Assembly (NCBI GenBank): GCA_964533425.1
Contig: CAZHJG010000001.1
Coordinates: forward strand, 1-64,000
Direction: 5' to 3'
Length of the DNA: 64,000 bases
DNA from: CAZHJG01 sp964533425
GTDB lineage: Bacteria; Patescibacteriota; Saccharimonadia; Saccharimonadales; UBA4665
Shown here: positions 17,609 through 26,388 of the stretch, one piece after another
Layout of the letters: every line of letters starts with the position of its first letter
Numbering within the stretch: position 1 is the first letter of the stretch
The notes under the pieces: model-generated
The model's input: the letters and a program-made list of their open reading frames with translations, nothing else
Told to the model about the DNA's origin: nothing
Database searches by the model: none
Position numbers and translations under genes: made by a program

Positions 17609-18423
17609 TAGCCAAGTCTCCGGTTTCGGAGCGCCAAACGCATGTTCAAGCCGTCATTACCGGCGTTCGATTCATCGCGAATGGTCGAGCCCGTCAGCTT
17701 CAAGTAGGCCTCTTCCAGCGTCTTGGTCTTGGTTTGCTTGCGTAATTCTGCCGTCGTGCCACGCGCTACAATCTGGCCGTGATCAATAATCGCAATGCGT
17801 TCGGCGACTTCTTCAGCTTCGTCAAGATAGTGGGTGGTGAAGAAGATGGTCATGCCCTTTTCGTCGCTCAATTTTTTGACGTAATTCCACATCAGGTTAC
17901 GGGTCTGCGTGTCAAGGCCAAGCGTTGGCTCGTCCAAGAACAAGATGCGTGGTTCGTGCAGTAGGCCACGGGCAATTTCCAGGCGCCGCCGCATACCGCC
18001 CGAGAACGTTTTAATGTACGAGTCTTTGCGGTCCCAGAGTTCCACCAGGCTCAGCAATTCTTCGATGCGGGCTGGGCGGTGGTTCTTGGGGATGCCATAC
18101 AATGAAGCATGGAGATCCATATTTTCATAAGCGGTCAGCTCTTCGTCCAAGCTGGGATCCTGAAACACAATGCCAAACACTTTGCGCGCTGAATCACGCT
18201 CATGCGTCACGTCGTGGCCGCCCAGTCGTAGCTCACCGGCGCTGGGCCGGAGCATGGTGGTCAGCATCTTGATCGTCGTGCTTTTGCCGGCGCCGTTGGG
18301 GCCCAGAAACGCAAAAATTTCGCTCTTATGGACGTCAAACGAGATGTTATCAACCGCTACAAAGTCGCCAAAGCGCTTAGTTACATCTTTCGCCGAGATG
18401 ATGGAGTCTACACTATTTGCCAT
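17608..18423 (-). CDS. ABC-2 transporter ATPase (DrrA-like)
   Basis: A 271-aa ATPase with Walker A LGPNGAGKSTT, Q-loop IVFQDPSLD, signature FSGGMRRRLEIARGL, Walker B ILFLDEPTLGLD and the H-loop FFTTHYLDEAEE. A C-terminal extension of about 40 residues past the LEEAYLKLTG segment is typical of the DrrA/CcmA subfamily. It is first in a two-gene operon with the permease. Confidence 0.95.
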   Translation of the reverse strand: MANSVDSIISAKDVTKRFGDFVAVDNISFDVHKSEIFAFLGPNGAGKSTTIKMLTTMLRPSAGELRLGGHDVTHERDSARKVFGIVFQDPSLDEELTAYENMDLHASLYGIPKNHRPARIEELLSLVELWDRKDSYIKTFSGGMRRRLEIARGLLHEPRILFLDEPTLGLDTQTRNLMWNYVKKLSDEKGMTIFFTTHYLDEAEEVAERIAIIDHGQIVARGTTAELRKQTKTKTLEEAYLKLTGSTIRDESNAGNDGLNMRLALRNRRLG

Positions 18424-18478
18424 ACAATTATAACCAGTATACCACCCTCGCTATATTTTGTATACTATTAGCGCTATT

Positions 18479-18835
18479 TTAGCGGCTACCAACCCGCTTT
18501 TTGATTGGCCGAATTGAAGCGGCACAGGCTAGCACGGCCGCACCAGTTACCAGCGCTGTCCGTACTTTGTGCTCAGTCACTTCATCTTTAAAGCGCTCTT
18601 TAAAGCGCACCAGAAATTTACCCTTTTCATCACTCGGCTCAACTTCTATATCGTCAGCGGCCAATTCCACAGAGTCCTGATTGTCGCCAAGGAGTAATTT
18701 GTTTAGCAATTCATGATCATCGGCGATGAGCGACTGTGCAGCCACATGTCTCTCCAGAATACTTTGGCCTATGGCTTCAGGGGTGAGCCCTGAAGGATAA
18801 TCACCGTAACCAGCCGGTGTATCGTACATCCTCAT
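18479..18835 (-). CDS. Hypothetical protein with C-terminal membrane helix
   Basis: A 118-aa protein: a polar, acidic N-terminal part ([20 protein letters not shown]), a basic amphipathic stretch ([13 protein letters not shown]) and one C-terminal hydrophobic segment ([19 protein letters not shown]) ending in basic residues, as for a tail-anchored protein. No family recognised. It is a single gene between the ABC operon and a divergent DUF1905 gene. Confidence 0.6.
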   Translation of the reverse strand: MRMYDTPAGYGDYPSGLTPEAIGQSILERHVAAQSLIADDHELLNKLLLGDNQDSVELAADDIEVEPSDEKGKFLVRFKERFKDEVTEHKVRTALVTGAAVLACAASIRPIKKRVGSR

Positions 18836-18904
18836 GCTTTTATTATTGCGCGCTGGCCTGGAAATGCAAGCCTGGAGCTGGCCGTAGAGCGTATACTTGA
18901 GGGT

Positions 18905-19174
18905 ATGTTACCAAAAACGTTTAGCGCCACCTTGCAGAAAAGCCCGGCCAAAGGCGGCTGGACATATCTGGTCTGGCCAGAATCTGCAGCCTTCTTTGGC
19001 ACTCGTGGCTTGGTGAAAGTTCGCGGCACCATCGACGGCCAGCCCTTCCGTAGCGCTTTCATGGCCATGGGCGACGGCACCCACAAACTGCCGGTTAAGG
19101 CCGAAACCCGTCAGCTGATCAGCAAAGAAGCCGGTGCCCAGGTTGCAGTCACGCTCGAAGAGCGACTTAACTGA
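18905..19174 (+). CDS. DUF1905 domain protein
   Basis: An 89-aa small beta-rich protein fitting DUF1905: [40 protein letters not shown] and [18 protein letters not shown]. Function unknown; such domains often occur fused to or beside YdeI/OmpD-associated proteins. Its 3' end overlaps the convergent radical SAM gene by 8 bases. Confidence 0.85.
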   Translation: MLPKTFSATLQKSPAKGGWTYLVWPESAAFFGTRGLVKVRGTIDGQPFRSAFMAMGDGTHKLPVKAETRQLISKEAGAQVAVTLEERLN

Positions 19175-20522
19175 ACCGCGCTTGGTACTCAGCCGCATAG
19201 TGCTCGTATAGCTCGCGTGGAAATTCCGTGTGACCGGCTGGCATTTGATTATTGCTGATGTACCGACAAATATGATGCAAGGCGCCCGACTCGGTGACCA
19301 CACGGTCCGAGGCCGATGGATGCAGATTACCGGTGGCTTCGTGCACCGCCGGGCAGAGGTTCGGTGAGGCTATCATGCCTGCGAGTTGGTTATTCTCTGT
19401 AGTGGTTTGATAGGTGCCTGTCGTATCGTCAAATTCGGCGAGGTGTCGGCTATGCGCGGCGGAGTCGACGTTACACGCGGACAGCCTACCGGTGCCAACG
19501 GCCGTTTTGTCGTTGCCGTACATATATACTTGAGGCACGCCTATGCCAACGCAAGCATTGAAAGGCAGCGGTTCTACATGACCCTGCTCCAGTGCCTCGG
19601 TGTGCATGCTGTACTGTTCCGAAAGGCTACCATCATTGATAACGTAATCGTCCAGTTCCTGTTGAGTGACGTATATATAAGGAAAGTTAAAGTGCTTGAG
19701 CTCCTCAAAGTGCTCCAAATTAAACGCTTGCAGCTGGGCTGTCAAAGCCCGCCATGCTTCGGGATGTACATGGCCGCCAAGCAACTGGCGCTGTTCTTCC
19801 CTCACTCCTTCCAATGATCCGCAATGAAAAGCAAAGCCGCGCACGCCGTAGTCTTTGTATAGTGTGGTTACTGTCTCCAGGATGGTGTGATAATTGTACG
19901 GCCACACTGTAATCATGGCTTTGACTGGATAGCCGGCCTCAACGTAGCGATGAATGGTCTCCAGCGTAGACTCACAGGCGCCCTGCCGTCCCCGCAGCAC
20001 GTCATGGACTTGGGAGTCTATAGAGTCAATGCTTATGTTGAGCTTGTGCATCTCGCCCTGTTCCAGCGCCTCTTTGAAAGTGGCGTCCACCACGGCCTCT
20101 CTGGTGACGGCATTAGTCACTGCCATAACACCGAGACCTCGCTCTCGTGCCAGTTCAATCATTGCTTTGGTATCTTGAGGCGTCATCGTCGTTTCGGCCC
20201 CCAGCAAATACACTTCTTCCAGCTGTTCGCCCAGCCCTTCCAAGTGCTGCCCAAACGCGGCTACCGACGTACGGCGCTGTTCGTTTCCTGCTCGAACCTC
20301 ACCATCTTTTTTAAGCCACTCCCCAAGGTAGCAACCAGGGCATTTTAAGTTGCATAGCTCGTTTCCCTGATGCGTGACGCGTCTGATACTTAGCTCGGCG
20401 ATGGGAGCGTACGGGTCAGGATCTTGCGGCACGCGTTCGGTCACTGGCGGAAAATCGCTGGCCTCCGGGAGCTGGTGATCGGCCCTAGATTGTATGGGGT
20501 TGTAACGTAGTTCTTGGCTCAT
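19167..20522 (-). CDS. Radical SAM protein coupled to an HD hydrolase
   Basis: A 451-aa protein with the radical SAM 4Fe-4S cluster motif CNLKCPGC (Cys57, Cys61, Cys64) followed by the TIM-barrel elements [10 protein letters not shown] and ISIDSID. The C-terminal third has several more cysteines ([30 protein letters not shown]), as in SPASM-type enzymes that carry auxiliary clusters, though the spacing does not fit a standard SPASM that I can verify. A 40-residue N-terminal extension precedes the barrel. The start overlaps the stop of the HD gene as ATGA, so both are made together. The substrate, possibly a peptide or a nucleotide, is unknown. Confidence 0.85.
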   Translation of the reverse strand: MSQELRYNPIQSRADHQLPEASDFPPVTERVPQDPDPYAPIAELSIRRVTHQGNELCNLKCPGCYLGEWLKKDGEVRAGNEQRRTSVAAFGQHLEGLGEQLEEVYLLGAETTMTPQDTKAMIELARERGLGVMAVTNAVTREAVVDATFKEALEQGEMHKLNISIDSIDSQVHDVLRGRQGACESTLETIHRYVEAGYPVKAMITVWPYNYHTILETVTTLYKDYGVRGFAFHCGSLEGVREEQRQLLGGHVHPEAWRALTAQLQAFNLEHFEELKHFNFPYIYVTQQELDDYVINDGSLSEQYSMHTEALEQGHVEPLPFNACVGIGVPQVYMYGNDKTAVGTGRLSACNVDSAAHSRHLAEFDDTTGTYQTTTENNQLAGMIASPNLCPAVHEATGNLHPSASDRVVTESGALHHICRYISNNQMPAGHTEFPRELYEHYAAEYQARFS

Positions 20523-21184
20523 GCCACCTCGCTTTCCGATCTCAATAAGGCGTGCGATTGAGTAACCAAGTTCTGTAACTGCCAGTACAGGTCCTTGTCC
20601 AGCAGCAGGTCGGCGATGTGTAGGTAGAATTGCTGAGTCTCTTCAGTGTAGTCTTTGAGCTTGTCAATATGCCGGGCTTGGGGCCGGGGCTTCTGGGCCA
20701 GGACAATTGAGCATTTCAGGTTGTTTACACGATCACAGAGCTTAATAATTTGATCCAACTCAGGCGCGTTAATGAGCTTTTGGATGTAAATATCTTTGTT
20801 CACCCCAATTTTGGTCAAGGGGTACACCAGTTTGCTGACGTCCGAGCCAAAGAGCTGCTCACACTGCGGAAAATCAAAGTCTGGGTCGTCTTCCACGGTA
20901 TCGTGCAGGAGGCTGACGGTAGCGGCAAGCTCCTGCACGCGCAAAGACTCACCTTTTTGCCTTAGGTAGTCAACAACATCAAGCGCTACCGGGAAAATAT
21001 GCTCATCGAGATATGGCTGACCACTATCCCGTGTTTTAAATTGATGCGATGTCAGCGCCTGCTGGAAAGCCAGCTCCAGGCGCTCGCTCCATATGCCATA
21101 GCCCCTGAAGGTTGCTTCCAGCTCTTCGCTGGTACGGAATGGTGCCTCGAGCATGCCCTCGTGGGGTGGTTGTATTTCATACAT
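20519..21184 (-). CDS. SpoT/MESH1-like HD-domain hydrolase
   Basis: A 221-aa protein with an HD domain like the (p)ppGpp hydrolase part of RelA/SpoT: a His in YLDEHIFPVALDV, the HD pair in VSLLHDTVEDDP and the distal Asp in IIKLCDRVNNLK (compare KLADRLHNM in SpoT). There is no synthetase, TGS or ACT domain, so it would be a stand-alone small alarmone hydrolase or a hydrolase of another nucleotide. It is translationally coupled (ATGA) to the radical SAM enzyme. The N-terminal 40 residues have no visible motif. Confidence 0.8.
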   Translation of the reverse strand: MYEIQPPHEGMLEAPFRTSEELEATFRGYGIWSERLELAFQQALTSHQFKTRDSGQPYLDEHIFPVALDVVDYLRQKGESLRVQELAATVSLLHDTVEDDPDFDFPQCEQLFGSDVSKLVYPLTKIGVNKDIYIQKLINAPELDQIIKLCDRVNNLKCSIVLAQKPRPQARHIDKLKDYTEETQQFYLHIADLLLDKDLYWQLQNLVTQSHALLRSESEVA

Positions 21185-21625
21185 TGACGGAAACCCCTTA
21201 TTATTTGATTATACCAGTTTAGAGCACATGAAAACAGGCTCAATTGGAAATCCATGCTGCACTTCTATAATTATGGGCTGTTTTGGCGGCCTACAGCAGA
21301 GATTCGTTACCTGAATGCCCCTTTTGGAAGGGTGCCATTGCAGGCCAGCGTTAGTCCCTGGTTACCCGCAAAATAGCGGTTGTGTCCGTACAACGGTAAG
21401 TCTGTATGCAGCTTGGCTTGCGGGAGGCTGGCCACCGCTAGCGCTTCACGTATTTTCATAATATATCCATATTCATTGTAGGGTTTAAGGGTGCGTTCGG
21501 TAGTGGATTACGCCGTTATGGGCGAAGCCATGCGTACCAAACGCACCCAAGTGTCCTTACAAACCCCCACGGTTCGAACCGTAGTTACTTGTTTCAGCGC
21601 TACCATCCAGGTAGGCGCCGCCCAG
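21185..21625. other. Structured non-coding stretch, candidate RNA region
   Basis: No convincing reading frame. A TATAAT occurs on the plus strand near 21269, followed by GC-rich sequence with several short complementary segments up to about 21470. Further on, GGGTGCGTTCGGTA (from 21490) pairs with TACCAAACGCACCC (ending at 21550) with one mismatch, making a 14-bp stem around a loop of about 32 bases. ACGGTTCGAACCGT near 21568-21585 is a perfect palindrome. It may hold a small RNA, but it matches none that I know (not RNase P, tmRNA or SRP RNA by their core motifs). Confidence 0.35.
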
Positions 21626-22429
21626 CTAGTGGAAGTCCTGCGCGCCGCTCCCGATCAGGTTGATCCAGAACGAAGCGTTGCAGAAATCGCCGAAGGCGTT
21701 CAGCGAGCAGTTGCCTGCATTCCACACTCCGCCGTAGCGGTCGGCCAGCAGCGTCGTCTGGTAGAAAATGTGCTGCCCATCAGACAACCATATTCCGTTA
21801 CCCGGCGCTGTGGTTAGCGAGGTACAGGCGGTGCATGCCGAGCCGGCCGCGTTGATGTGCTGGTACGTAAATGACCCTTGATTGGAGATGCCGGTGGGCT
21901 TGCTGCAAGGCGTCCAAATGCTCCAAGCCACATACCAGGGGTTCGGTTCCTTACCGAACTTATGGCCGGCGATCGTCGGAATCACAAAACAGGTGTCGCC
22001 GCTGCTCGATCCCGCGGTGAACACCTTGGCCCGCTGAAACAGCGGACTGGGCTTATACAGCACGAAGATCACGTGCATGCGATAGCAGCGCTTGGTTGAC
22101 GAACTAGCCTTTGTCGCTGTCACGCACGGGGCGTTTGGCGTCGGCTTAACAGTCGACAGGCAACTACCCACGCACTTGATGGATACCAGCTCTTCGCGGT
22201 AGCAGCGTGTGACTGAGAAGTTGCCTTGAGTCGCTGTCACGCACGGGGCGTTGGGCGGCGGTTTGAAGCAAGCCTGGCCTTTGCAGGGCACAGGCGGGTG
22301 GGTGGCGACTTTCGTCACCTTGGCCGGTGAGGCGCTCGCGGCAGCCGAAGCTGCGGGAACACTCACGGCCAGCCCGACGACCACGATTGCAATCGTGGGT
22401 ATCAAGCCTTGGAAAAACCTTCTTATCAT
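21626..22429 (-). CDS. Secreted cysteine-rich protein with an internal duplication
   Basis: A 267-aa protein from the ATG at 22429, which has AAGGA about 9 bases upstream. An N-terminal signal peptide (IRRFFQGLIPTIAIVVVGLA, cleavage probably after SAAASA) is followed by a Pro/Lys-rich stretch and two similar segments: PPNAPCVTATQGNFSVTRCY and PTPNAPCVTATKASSSTKRC. The mature part holds 14 cysteines, an even number fitting disulfides, with pairs such as SACTACTSL. The C-terminal region (GNGIWLSDGQHIFYQTTLL, then DRYGGVWNAG) has no recognisable fold. No family is recognised; surface or host-contact roles are speculation. Confidence 0.7.
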   Translation of the reverse strand: MIRRFFQGLIPTIAIVVVGLAVSVPAASAAASASPAKVTKVATHPPVPCKGQACFKPPPNAPCVTATQGNFSVTRCYREELVSIKCVGSCLSTVKPTPNAPCVTATKASSSTKRCYRMHVIFVLYKPSPLFQRAKVFTAGSSSGDTCFVIPTIAGHKFGKEPNPWYVAWSIWTPCSKPTGISNQGSFTYQHINAAGSACTACTSLTTAPGNGIWLSDGQHIFYQTTLLADRYGGVWNAGNCSLNAFGDFCNASFWINLIGSGAQDFH

Positions 22430-22949
22430 GGAAGCCATCCTTAAGACAAGGTTATGGGCGTGTGAGACGCGCACAACCAATCTGCTTGAATACTGGAAGC
22501 CGAGCTATCGGTACTCGTTTTCCAGCTGCTACAACTGAGCCACTCCCTACCTTCCGTGATTTACCTCCCCTGTTTGGTTGAGCTCGCAACGGAAAAGCTT
22601 TTAGAGGCAAACTCATTTTGCTCTACTCGGCATTAACTGCCTGGAGAGCGCTGAACTTGCGGTCTGGGGTTTATTAAGGATCTAAGTTCGCTGACGAGTT
22701 ACTACGGCGAGTCGTTATCACTCCTTTTCTATCTCGGTTGACCACAAAACGTCTACTCGGCGAACTACCTGAACATAATCATAATTGGTGCTTACTGTCA
22801 AGGATATAATTTACCGCTTTAAACTTGCCGTACATCTTACGATAAGAAAGACGACCAGCTTCTCTATACATGACATCATCTTGCCCAATCCCGAATGGGC
22901 GACGAAAGCAATGCATTCTATGGAATAATATTCTGGCTGAATATGTCGA
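22430..22949. other. Long intergenic stretch with little coding signal
   Basis: About 500 bases between the secreted protein and the DUF1801 gene. It includes a TATAAT near 22805 (plus strand) and a small hairpin GCCCAATCCCGAATGGGC near 22883. Apart from a 45-codon frame on the minus strand (22779-22916) nothing gene-like is seen. Sequence composition is more AT-rich and less codon-structured than the surroundings. Confidence 0.4.
22779..22916 (-). CDS. Possible small protein (45 aa)
   Basis: Frame starting MHCFRRPFGIGQDDVMYREA and ending in LDSKHQL before TGA. It is basic and rich in aromatic residues. There is no clear Shine-Dalgarno, but TATTAT lies about 8 bases before the ATG. It lies just downstream of the DUF1801 gene on the same strand. 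It could be a remnant of a longer gene; support is weak. Confidence 0.25.
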   Translation of the reverse strand: MHCFRRPFGIGQDDVMYREAGRLSYRKMYGKFKAVNYILDSKHQL

Positions 22950-23348
22950 TCAGGAACCTTTTTGGTCTTGGTTCGCTCCCACAGCTTCAAGTACGAGCGC
23001 CTTAAGGGAAGGCTCGTCTATACTGTCACTTTCATGAAAATCTATGGCACGAACCGCGTTGCCCTCAAGGCGGCTATTAAAGAGCTTACTGGAATCCTTT
23101 AACTGAGCGCCCTTGGGGAAAGTCAACCTTACGGCGTTTTTGAGAGATTCACCGACGCAAATTATTCCATCATGAGACCAAACCGGAACTCCTTCTGGTT
23201 TTGAAGGCTTTTTCCATTTAACTTCTTCAACTGCATCAGGGTCTACTTCATTGATCAGGGTTCGCAACTTTGACAATTTCGCACCACGCCAGTCATCAGT
23301 CTTCTTGATTATGTCATCGATTTGCCGTGTAGGAGATTTATCTATCAT
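22950..23348 (-). CDS. DUF1801 (YdhG-like) protein
   Basis: A 132-aa cytoplasmic protein with DUF1801 features: LRTLINEVDPDAVEEVKWKK, PVWSHDGIICVGESLKNAV and RLTFPKGAQL. The family has a frataxin-like alpha/beta fold and no established function. It sits in an accessory-looking stretch beside a DUF4287 gene and a reductase fragment. Confidence 0.87.
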   Translation of the reverse strand: MIDKSPTRQIDDIIKKTDDWRGAKLSKLRTLINEVDPDAVEEVKWKKPSKPEGVPVWSHDGIICVGESLKNAVRLTFPKGAQLKDSSKLFNSRLEGNAVRAIDFHESDSIDEPSLKALVLEAVGANQDQKGS

Positions 23349-23484
23349 ATATTTAGTTTAACACTTTAGAATGAGACAAATGAGACGTTTTGTAGCTTAA
23401 AATTTGTATGGTCATAAACGAGCTATAATACAGTCATGATAAAGAGTAGGTACCCATTAAAGTTTATAAATAAGAGGAGCTAGT

Positions 23485-23718
23485 ATGGCAACACAATCAT
23501 CGCCATGGTCAAAATTTGGCCCGGAATCCTATTTTCCATCAATTGAAAAGAAATACGGTCGTTCAATCGCAGAGTGGCAGGAAATTATCGCAAACTGCGG
23601 GCTTGAGAAACACATGCAGATTGTTAACTACCTTAAGTCGGAATATCAAATGGGCCATGGTCACGCTAATGCCTTAGTCGGCTGGACGCTTGCCGGTAAC
23701 AAAGCTGCAAAAGTATGA
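23485..23718 (+). CDS. DUF4287 protein
   Basis: A 77-aa protein fitting DUF4287: YFPSIEKKYGRSIAEWQEII and MGHGHANALVGWTLAG. GAGG lies shortly before the ATG at 23485. Function unknown. The DUF4287 module occurs in many bacteria next to DUF1801 or DUF5655 proteins. Its stop overlaps an ATG (ATGA) of the truncated reductase frame that follows. Confidence 0.85.
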   Translation: MATQSSPWSKFGPESYFPSIEKKYGRSIAEWQEIIANCGLEKHMQIVNYLKSEYQMGHGHANALVGWTLAGNKAAKV

Positions 23719-23792
23719 GCAGAATAATGTGCGGCATCACGACGTCCATTGATGGCTATGTGGCAGATCCCACCAATGAGCGCACGTCCTAG
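23715..23792 (+). pseudogene. 5' fragment of a RibD-C/dihydrofolate-reductase-type gene
   Basis: The 25-codon frame beginning MSRIMCGITTSIDGYVADPT matches the start of RibD C-terminal-domain reductases, where SLDGF/SIDGY plus VADP form the first strand and loop, but it stops at TAG after NERTS. Full members have about 180 residues. The ATG overlaps the stop of the DUF4287 gene, so an operon with an intact reductase was probably interrupted here. Confidence 0.5.
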
Positions 23793-23942
23793 GCATATAT
23801 ATGGTTATGTGACAGGCGAAAGCCAAAAGTAGTTTGTGTGTTAGCCGTTAATGCACACGGTTGTTATAGCATGCACGATGATTGCACAAAAGCTCAAAGT
23901 CCACCATAGCCGGTTAATTGCTAACGGGCAGAGAAAAACTGG

Positions 23943-24014
23943 CTGGGGCGGAGGGATTCGAACCCCCGAATGCCAGGACCAAAACCTGGTGCCTTACCAC
24001 TTGGCCACGCCCCA
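23943..24014 (-). tRNA. tRNA-Gln (anticodon TTG)
   Basis: The minus strand folds as a cloverleaf: acceptor TGGGGCG/CGCCCCA, D arm GGCCAAGTGGTAAGGC, anticodon stem-loop CCAGGTTTTGGTCCTGG with anticodon TTG, and T arm GGGGGTTCGAATCCCTC. CCA is not encoded. A low-complexity inverted-repeat tract follows on the plus-strand side (24070-24232). Confidence 0.95.
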
Positions 24015-24069
24015 ATAACTGCTTGGGTATTGTACTGTTGTGCTGGGGTTTTTTCAAACGCGGGGTTTA

Positions 24070-24232
24070 GTTTCAATTTTGCAATTTTCAATTTTCAATT
24101 TTCATTCAAGACCCAATGTCTTAAACCTGTAATTTCCAAACTCCCAGAATTCACATCCTCATGCGTTTGAAAATTAAGGTTTGTCGATTTGAAGATTACA
24201 TGAAAATTGTAAATTGTAAAATTGAAAATTCT
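24070..24232. repeat. AT-rich inverted-repeat tract (CAATTTT units)
   Basis: Several CAATTTT-type units (24075-24105) face the complementary pattern GAAAATTGTAAATTGTAAAA (from about 24201), so the two ends can pair over a span of about 160 bases. No gene is present. A similar tract lies at 60541-60660, also next to a tRNA gene. Confidence 0.5.
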
Positions 24233-24301
24233 AAGCATGCTTGGCGATAGCCCAAACCCAACTTTTCTGTTAAAGTAATTAATAATTATTTAAGGTTTAT
24301 A

Positions 24302-25231
24302 ATGCCCAAAAAGCTGCCTCAAAACCCTGCTGACTTCATAGTGCCTTTGGATATTAACGGCCTGGAAGGGCGCATGTTGCGTATTGCTGGGCAGGGCAAA
24401 AAGCAAAATGAGATCCTGCTGATCTATGGGCATCACGCCATGCTGGAGCGTTGGTGGGGGTTGGTGGAAAACCTGCAGCAGTATGGTAACGTCACCATGC
24501 CTGACCTGCCGGGCTTTGGCGGCATGGATAGTTTTGCCAAGATTGGCCGTCGCCCCACTATTGATGCCTACGCCGATTACCTGGCGGCTTTTGTGAAGAT
24601 GCGTTACCGGCGCAAAAAAGTGACCATTGTCGCCATATCGTTCGGTTTCGTAGTGGTGACGCGCATGCTGCAGCGATATCCAGAGCTTACCAAGAAGGTA
24701 AATTTACTGGTGAGCGTCGTCGGTTTTATGCATCGGGATGACTTTGTGTACACGCCTAGGCAGCGGCGATTCTATAAGCGCGCGACGAGGTTTTTTGGCA
24801 CTCGTCCCTTTTCGTTTATTGGGCGCTACTGCTTCTTAAACAAGTTTATCCTTAAGACCTTGTATGCCAAGCTGCCTAATTCCAAGCGGCGTATGATCGA
24901 GGTAACACCGGAAGAATTTGATGCCACCATTGATTTCGAGGTGAAGCTGTGGCAAGCCAACGACGTGCGCACCCACTGGTTAACAACTAGTGAATTTTTG
25001 AATGTCGATAACTGCACGCAGCGCATTGATCTGCCGGTCACTCATATCGTGTCTCAGCAGGACCACTACTTTAACAATGAAATCGTCGAGCAGCACATGC
25101 TGGTTGTTTACAAAAGCTACAAGCGGTTCATGGCCGTCAGCAAAGCCCACACCCCAAGCGTTTTAGCCGATAAAAAGGCGATGAGTGTACTGCTGCCGCC
25201 AGGCCTGCGCCGCCAGCTGGCTAAGCTGTAA
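24302..25231 (+). CDS. Alpha/beta hydrolase
   Basis: A 309-aa cytoplasmic alpha/beta-hydrolase: ILLIYGHHAMLERWWGLVEN (oxyanion-hole region), VTMPDLPGFGGMDSF and a nucleophile-elbow position VVAISFGFVV, in which the serine sits in A-I-S-F-G rather than the usual G-x-S-x-G. A late histidine (SKAHTPS) could complete the triad. A long insertion of basic, aromatic residues (PRQRRFYKRATRFFGTRP) lies in the cap region. It begins a plus-strand run with two GT4 genes and a transporter, suggesting an envelope-lipid or glycan role. Specificity is unknown. Confidence 0.75.
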   Translation: MPKKLPQNPADFIVPLDINGLEGRMLRIAGQGKKQNEILLIYGHHAMLERWWGLVENLQQYGNVTMPDLPGFGGMDSFAKIGRRPTIDAYADYLAAFVKMRYRRKKVTIVAISFGFVVVTRMLQRYPELTKKVNLLVSVVGFMHRDDFVYTPRQRRFYKRATRFFGTRPFSFIGRYCFLNKFILKTLYAKLPNSKRRMIEVTPEEFDATIDFEVKLWQANDVRTHWLTTSEFLNVDNCTQRIDLPVTHIVSQQDHYFNNEIVEQHMLVVYKSYKRFMAVSKAHTPSVLADKKAMSVLLPPGLRRQLAKL

Positions 25232-25242
25232 ATGGTATACTT

Positions 25243-26388
25243 ATGAAGAAGATGAAAATAGGTTTAGTTTGCCCGTACAGCATTAATAAGCATGGCGGTG
25301 TGTTGGAAGTCGTGCTGGCGCTTCGGGACGGCATGAAGGAACGTGGTCATGAGGTGCGGATCATCACGCCCAAGCCGCGGGCCCACGTGGAAGAAGCCGA
25401 GGAAGATGTCATTTTCTTTGGCACCTCCACCGATTTTCGAACCCTGACCTTTACCGACAGCACCGCCCAGGTTTCCAGTACGGCAGATGTCGAGCGTATC
25501 GACGAAATATTGGAAGCCGAGAAGTTCGATATATTAAACTTTCATGAGCCGTGGATGCCGCTGCTCAGCCGTCAATTGTTGCAACGGAGCAATGCCGTCA
25601 ATGTCGGCACCTTTCACTCCAAGGTCACCGAAGCTCGCGTCAGCCGCGCCGTGCTCAGGATGGTGTATCCGTACCTAACCTCAGTCCTTGGCTACTTGGA
25701 TGAACTCACTGCGGTGTCTGATTCAGCGGCCGATTACGTGTCGAATATGACCGAGCAGCCGATTGCCATTATTCCAAATGGTATCGATACCGAGAAATAC
25801 GCCTGGAGGTCACCCAAGCCTGTCGGCCGTGAGCCCGTCGTACTGTACATTGGCCGTTTGGAGCGGCGCAAAGGGCCTAAATTTTTACTGCAGGCTTTTC
25901 AGCTTTTGACACAAGAGCATCCGGACGCCAAGCTCATCATTGCCGGTGATGGGCCGGATCGGGAAAAACTGGAACTCTTGGCCGAAGACCTAAAATTGAG
26001 TAACGTCAGCTTTTTGGGTTATGTGAGCAATGAACTGAAAATTCAACTATTGCGAGAGGCCGACCTGTTTTGCTCGCCGGCGCTGTTCGGTGAAAGCTTT
26101 GGCATTGTGTTGCTGGAGGCTATGTCCACGGGCACGGTTACCGTTGCTGGAAACAACTCCGGCTACGCTGGCCTGATGCAGGGCGTCGGTGCGCTGTCTA
26201 TCGTCAATCCCCAGGATCCGCCAGAATTTGCCCGCCGCTTGGAGCTGATGCTGTATCAGCCCGACATTCGCGATCTATGGCAAAAATGGGCCCAAGAGTA
26301 TGTGAAGCAGTTTGATTATTCCCACGTGGTGTCGCAGTACGAAGATTTTTACCGTGAGGCGATCAAGCAACATGGCGGCCGATCCTAA
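25243..26388 (+). CDS. GT4 glycosyltransferase (PimA-like)
   Basis: A 381-aa GT-B fold enzyme. N-terminal CPYSINKHGGVLEVVLALRD binds the acceptor; the C-terminal nucleotide-sugar domain has VVLYIGRLERRKGPKFLLQA, LIIAGDGPDREKL and the ExFGIVLLEAM block (GESFGIVLLEAMSTG). The overall pattern is close to actinobacterial phosphatidylinositol mannosyltransferases. ATG at 25243 or, two codons on, 25252 could be the start. The next GT4 gene overlaps its end by 17 bases. Confidence 0.9.
   Translation: MKKMKIGLVCPYSINKHGGVLEVVLALRDGMKERGHEVRIITPKPRAHVEEAEEDVIFFGTSTDFRTLTFTDSTAQVSSTADVERIDEILEAEKFDILNFHEPWMPLLSRQLLQRSNAVNVGTFHSKVTEARVSRAVLRMVYPYLTSVLGYLDELTAVSDSAADYVSNMTEQPIAIIPNGIDTEKYAWRSPKPVGREPVVLYIGRLERRKGPKFLLQAFQLLTQEHPDAKLIIAGDGPDREKLELLAEDLKLSNVSFLGYVSNELKIQLLREADLFCSPALFGESFGIVLLEAMSTGTVTVAGNNSGYAGLMQGVGALSIVNPQDPPEFARRLELMLYQPDIRDLWQKWAQEYVKQFDYSHVVSQYEDFYREAIKQHGGRS

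Noticed and set aside
21560..21590. A tRNA-like T-arm sequence (GGTTCGAACC) in the gene-free stretch.
   Set aside because: No acceptor, D or anticodon arm can be formed around it; it is only a palindrome.
22381..22398. A perfect 18-bp palindrome CCACGATTGCAATCGTGG.
   Set aside because: It lies inside the signal-peptide codons of the secreted protein and reads as Ile-Ala-Ile-Val; probably chance, with no second site.
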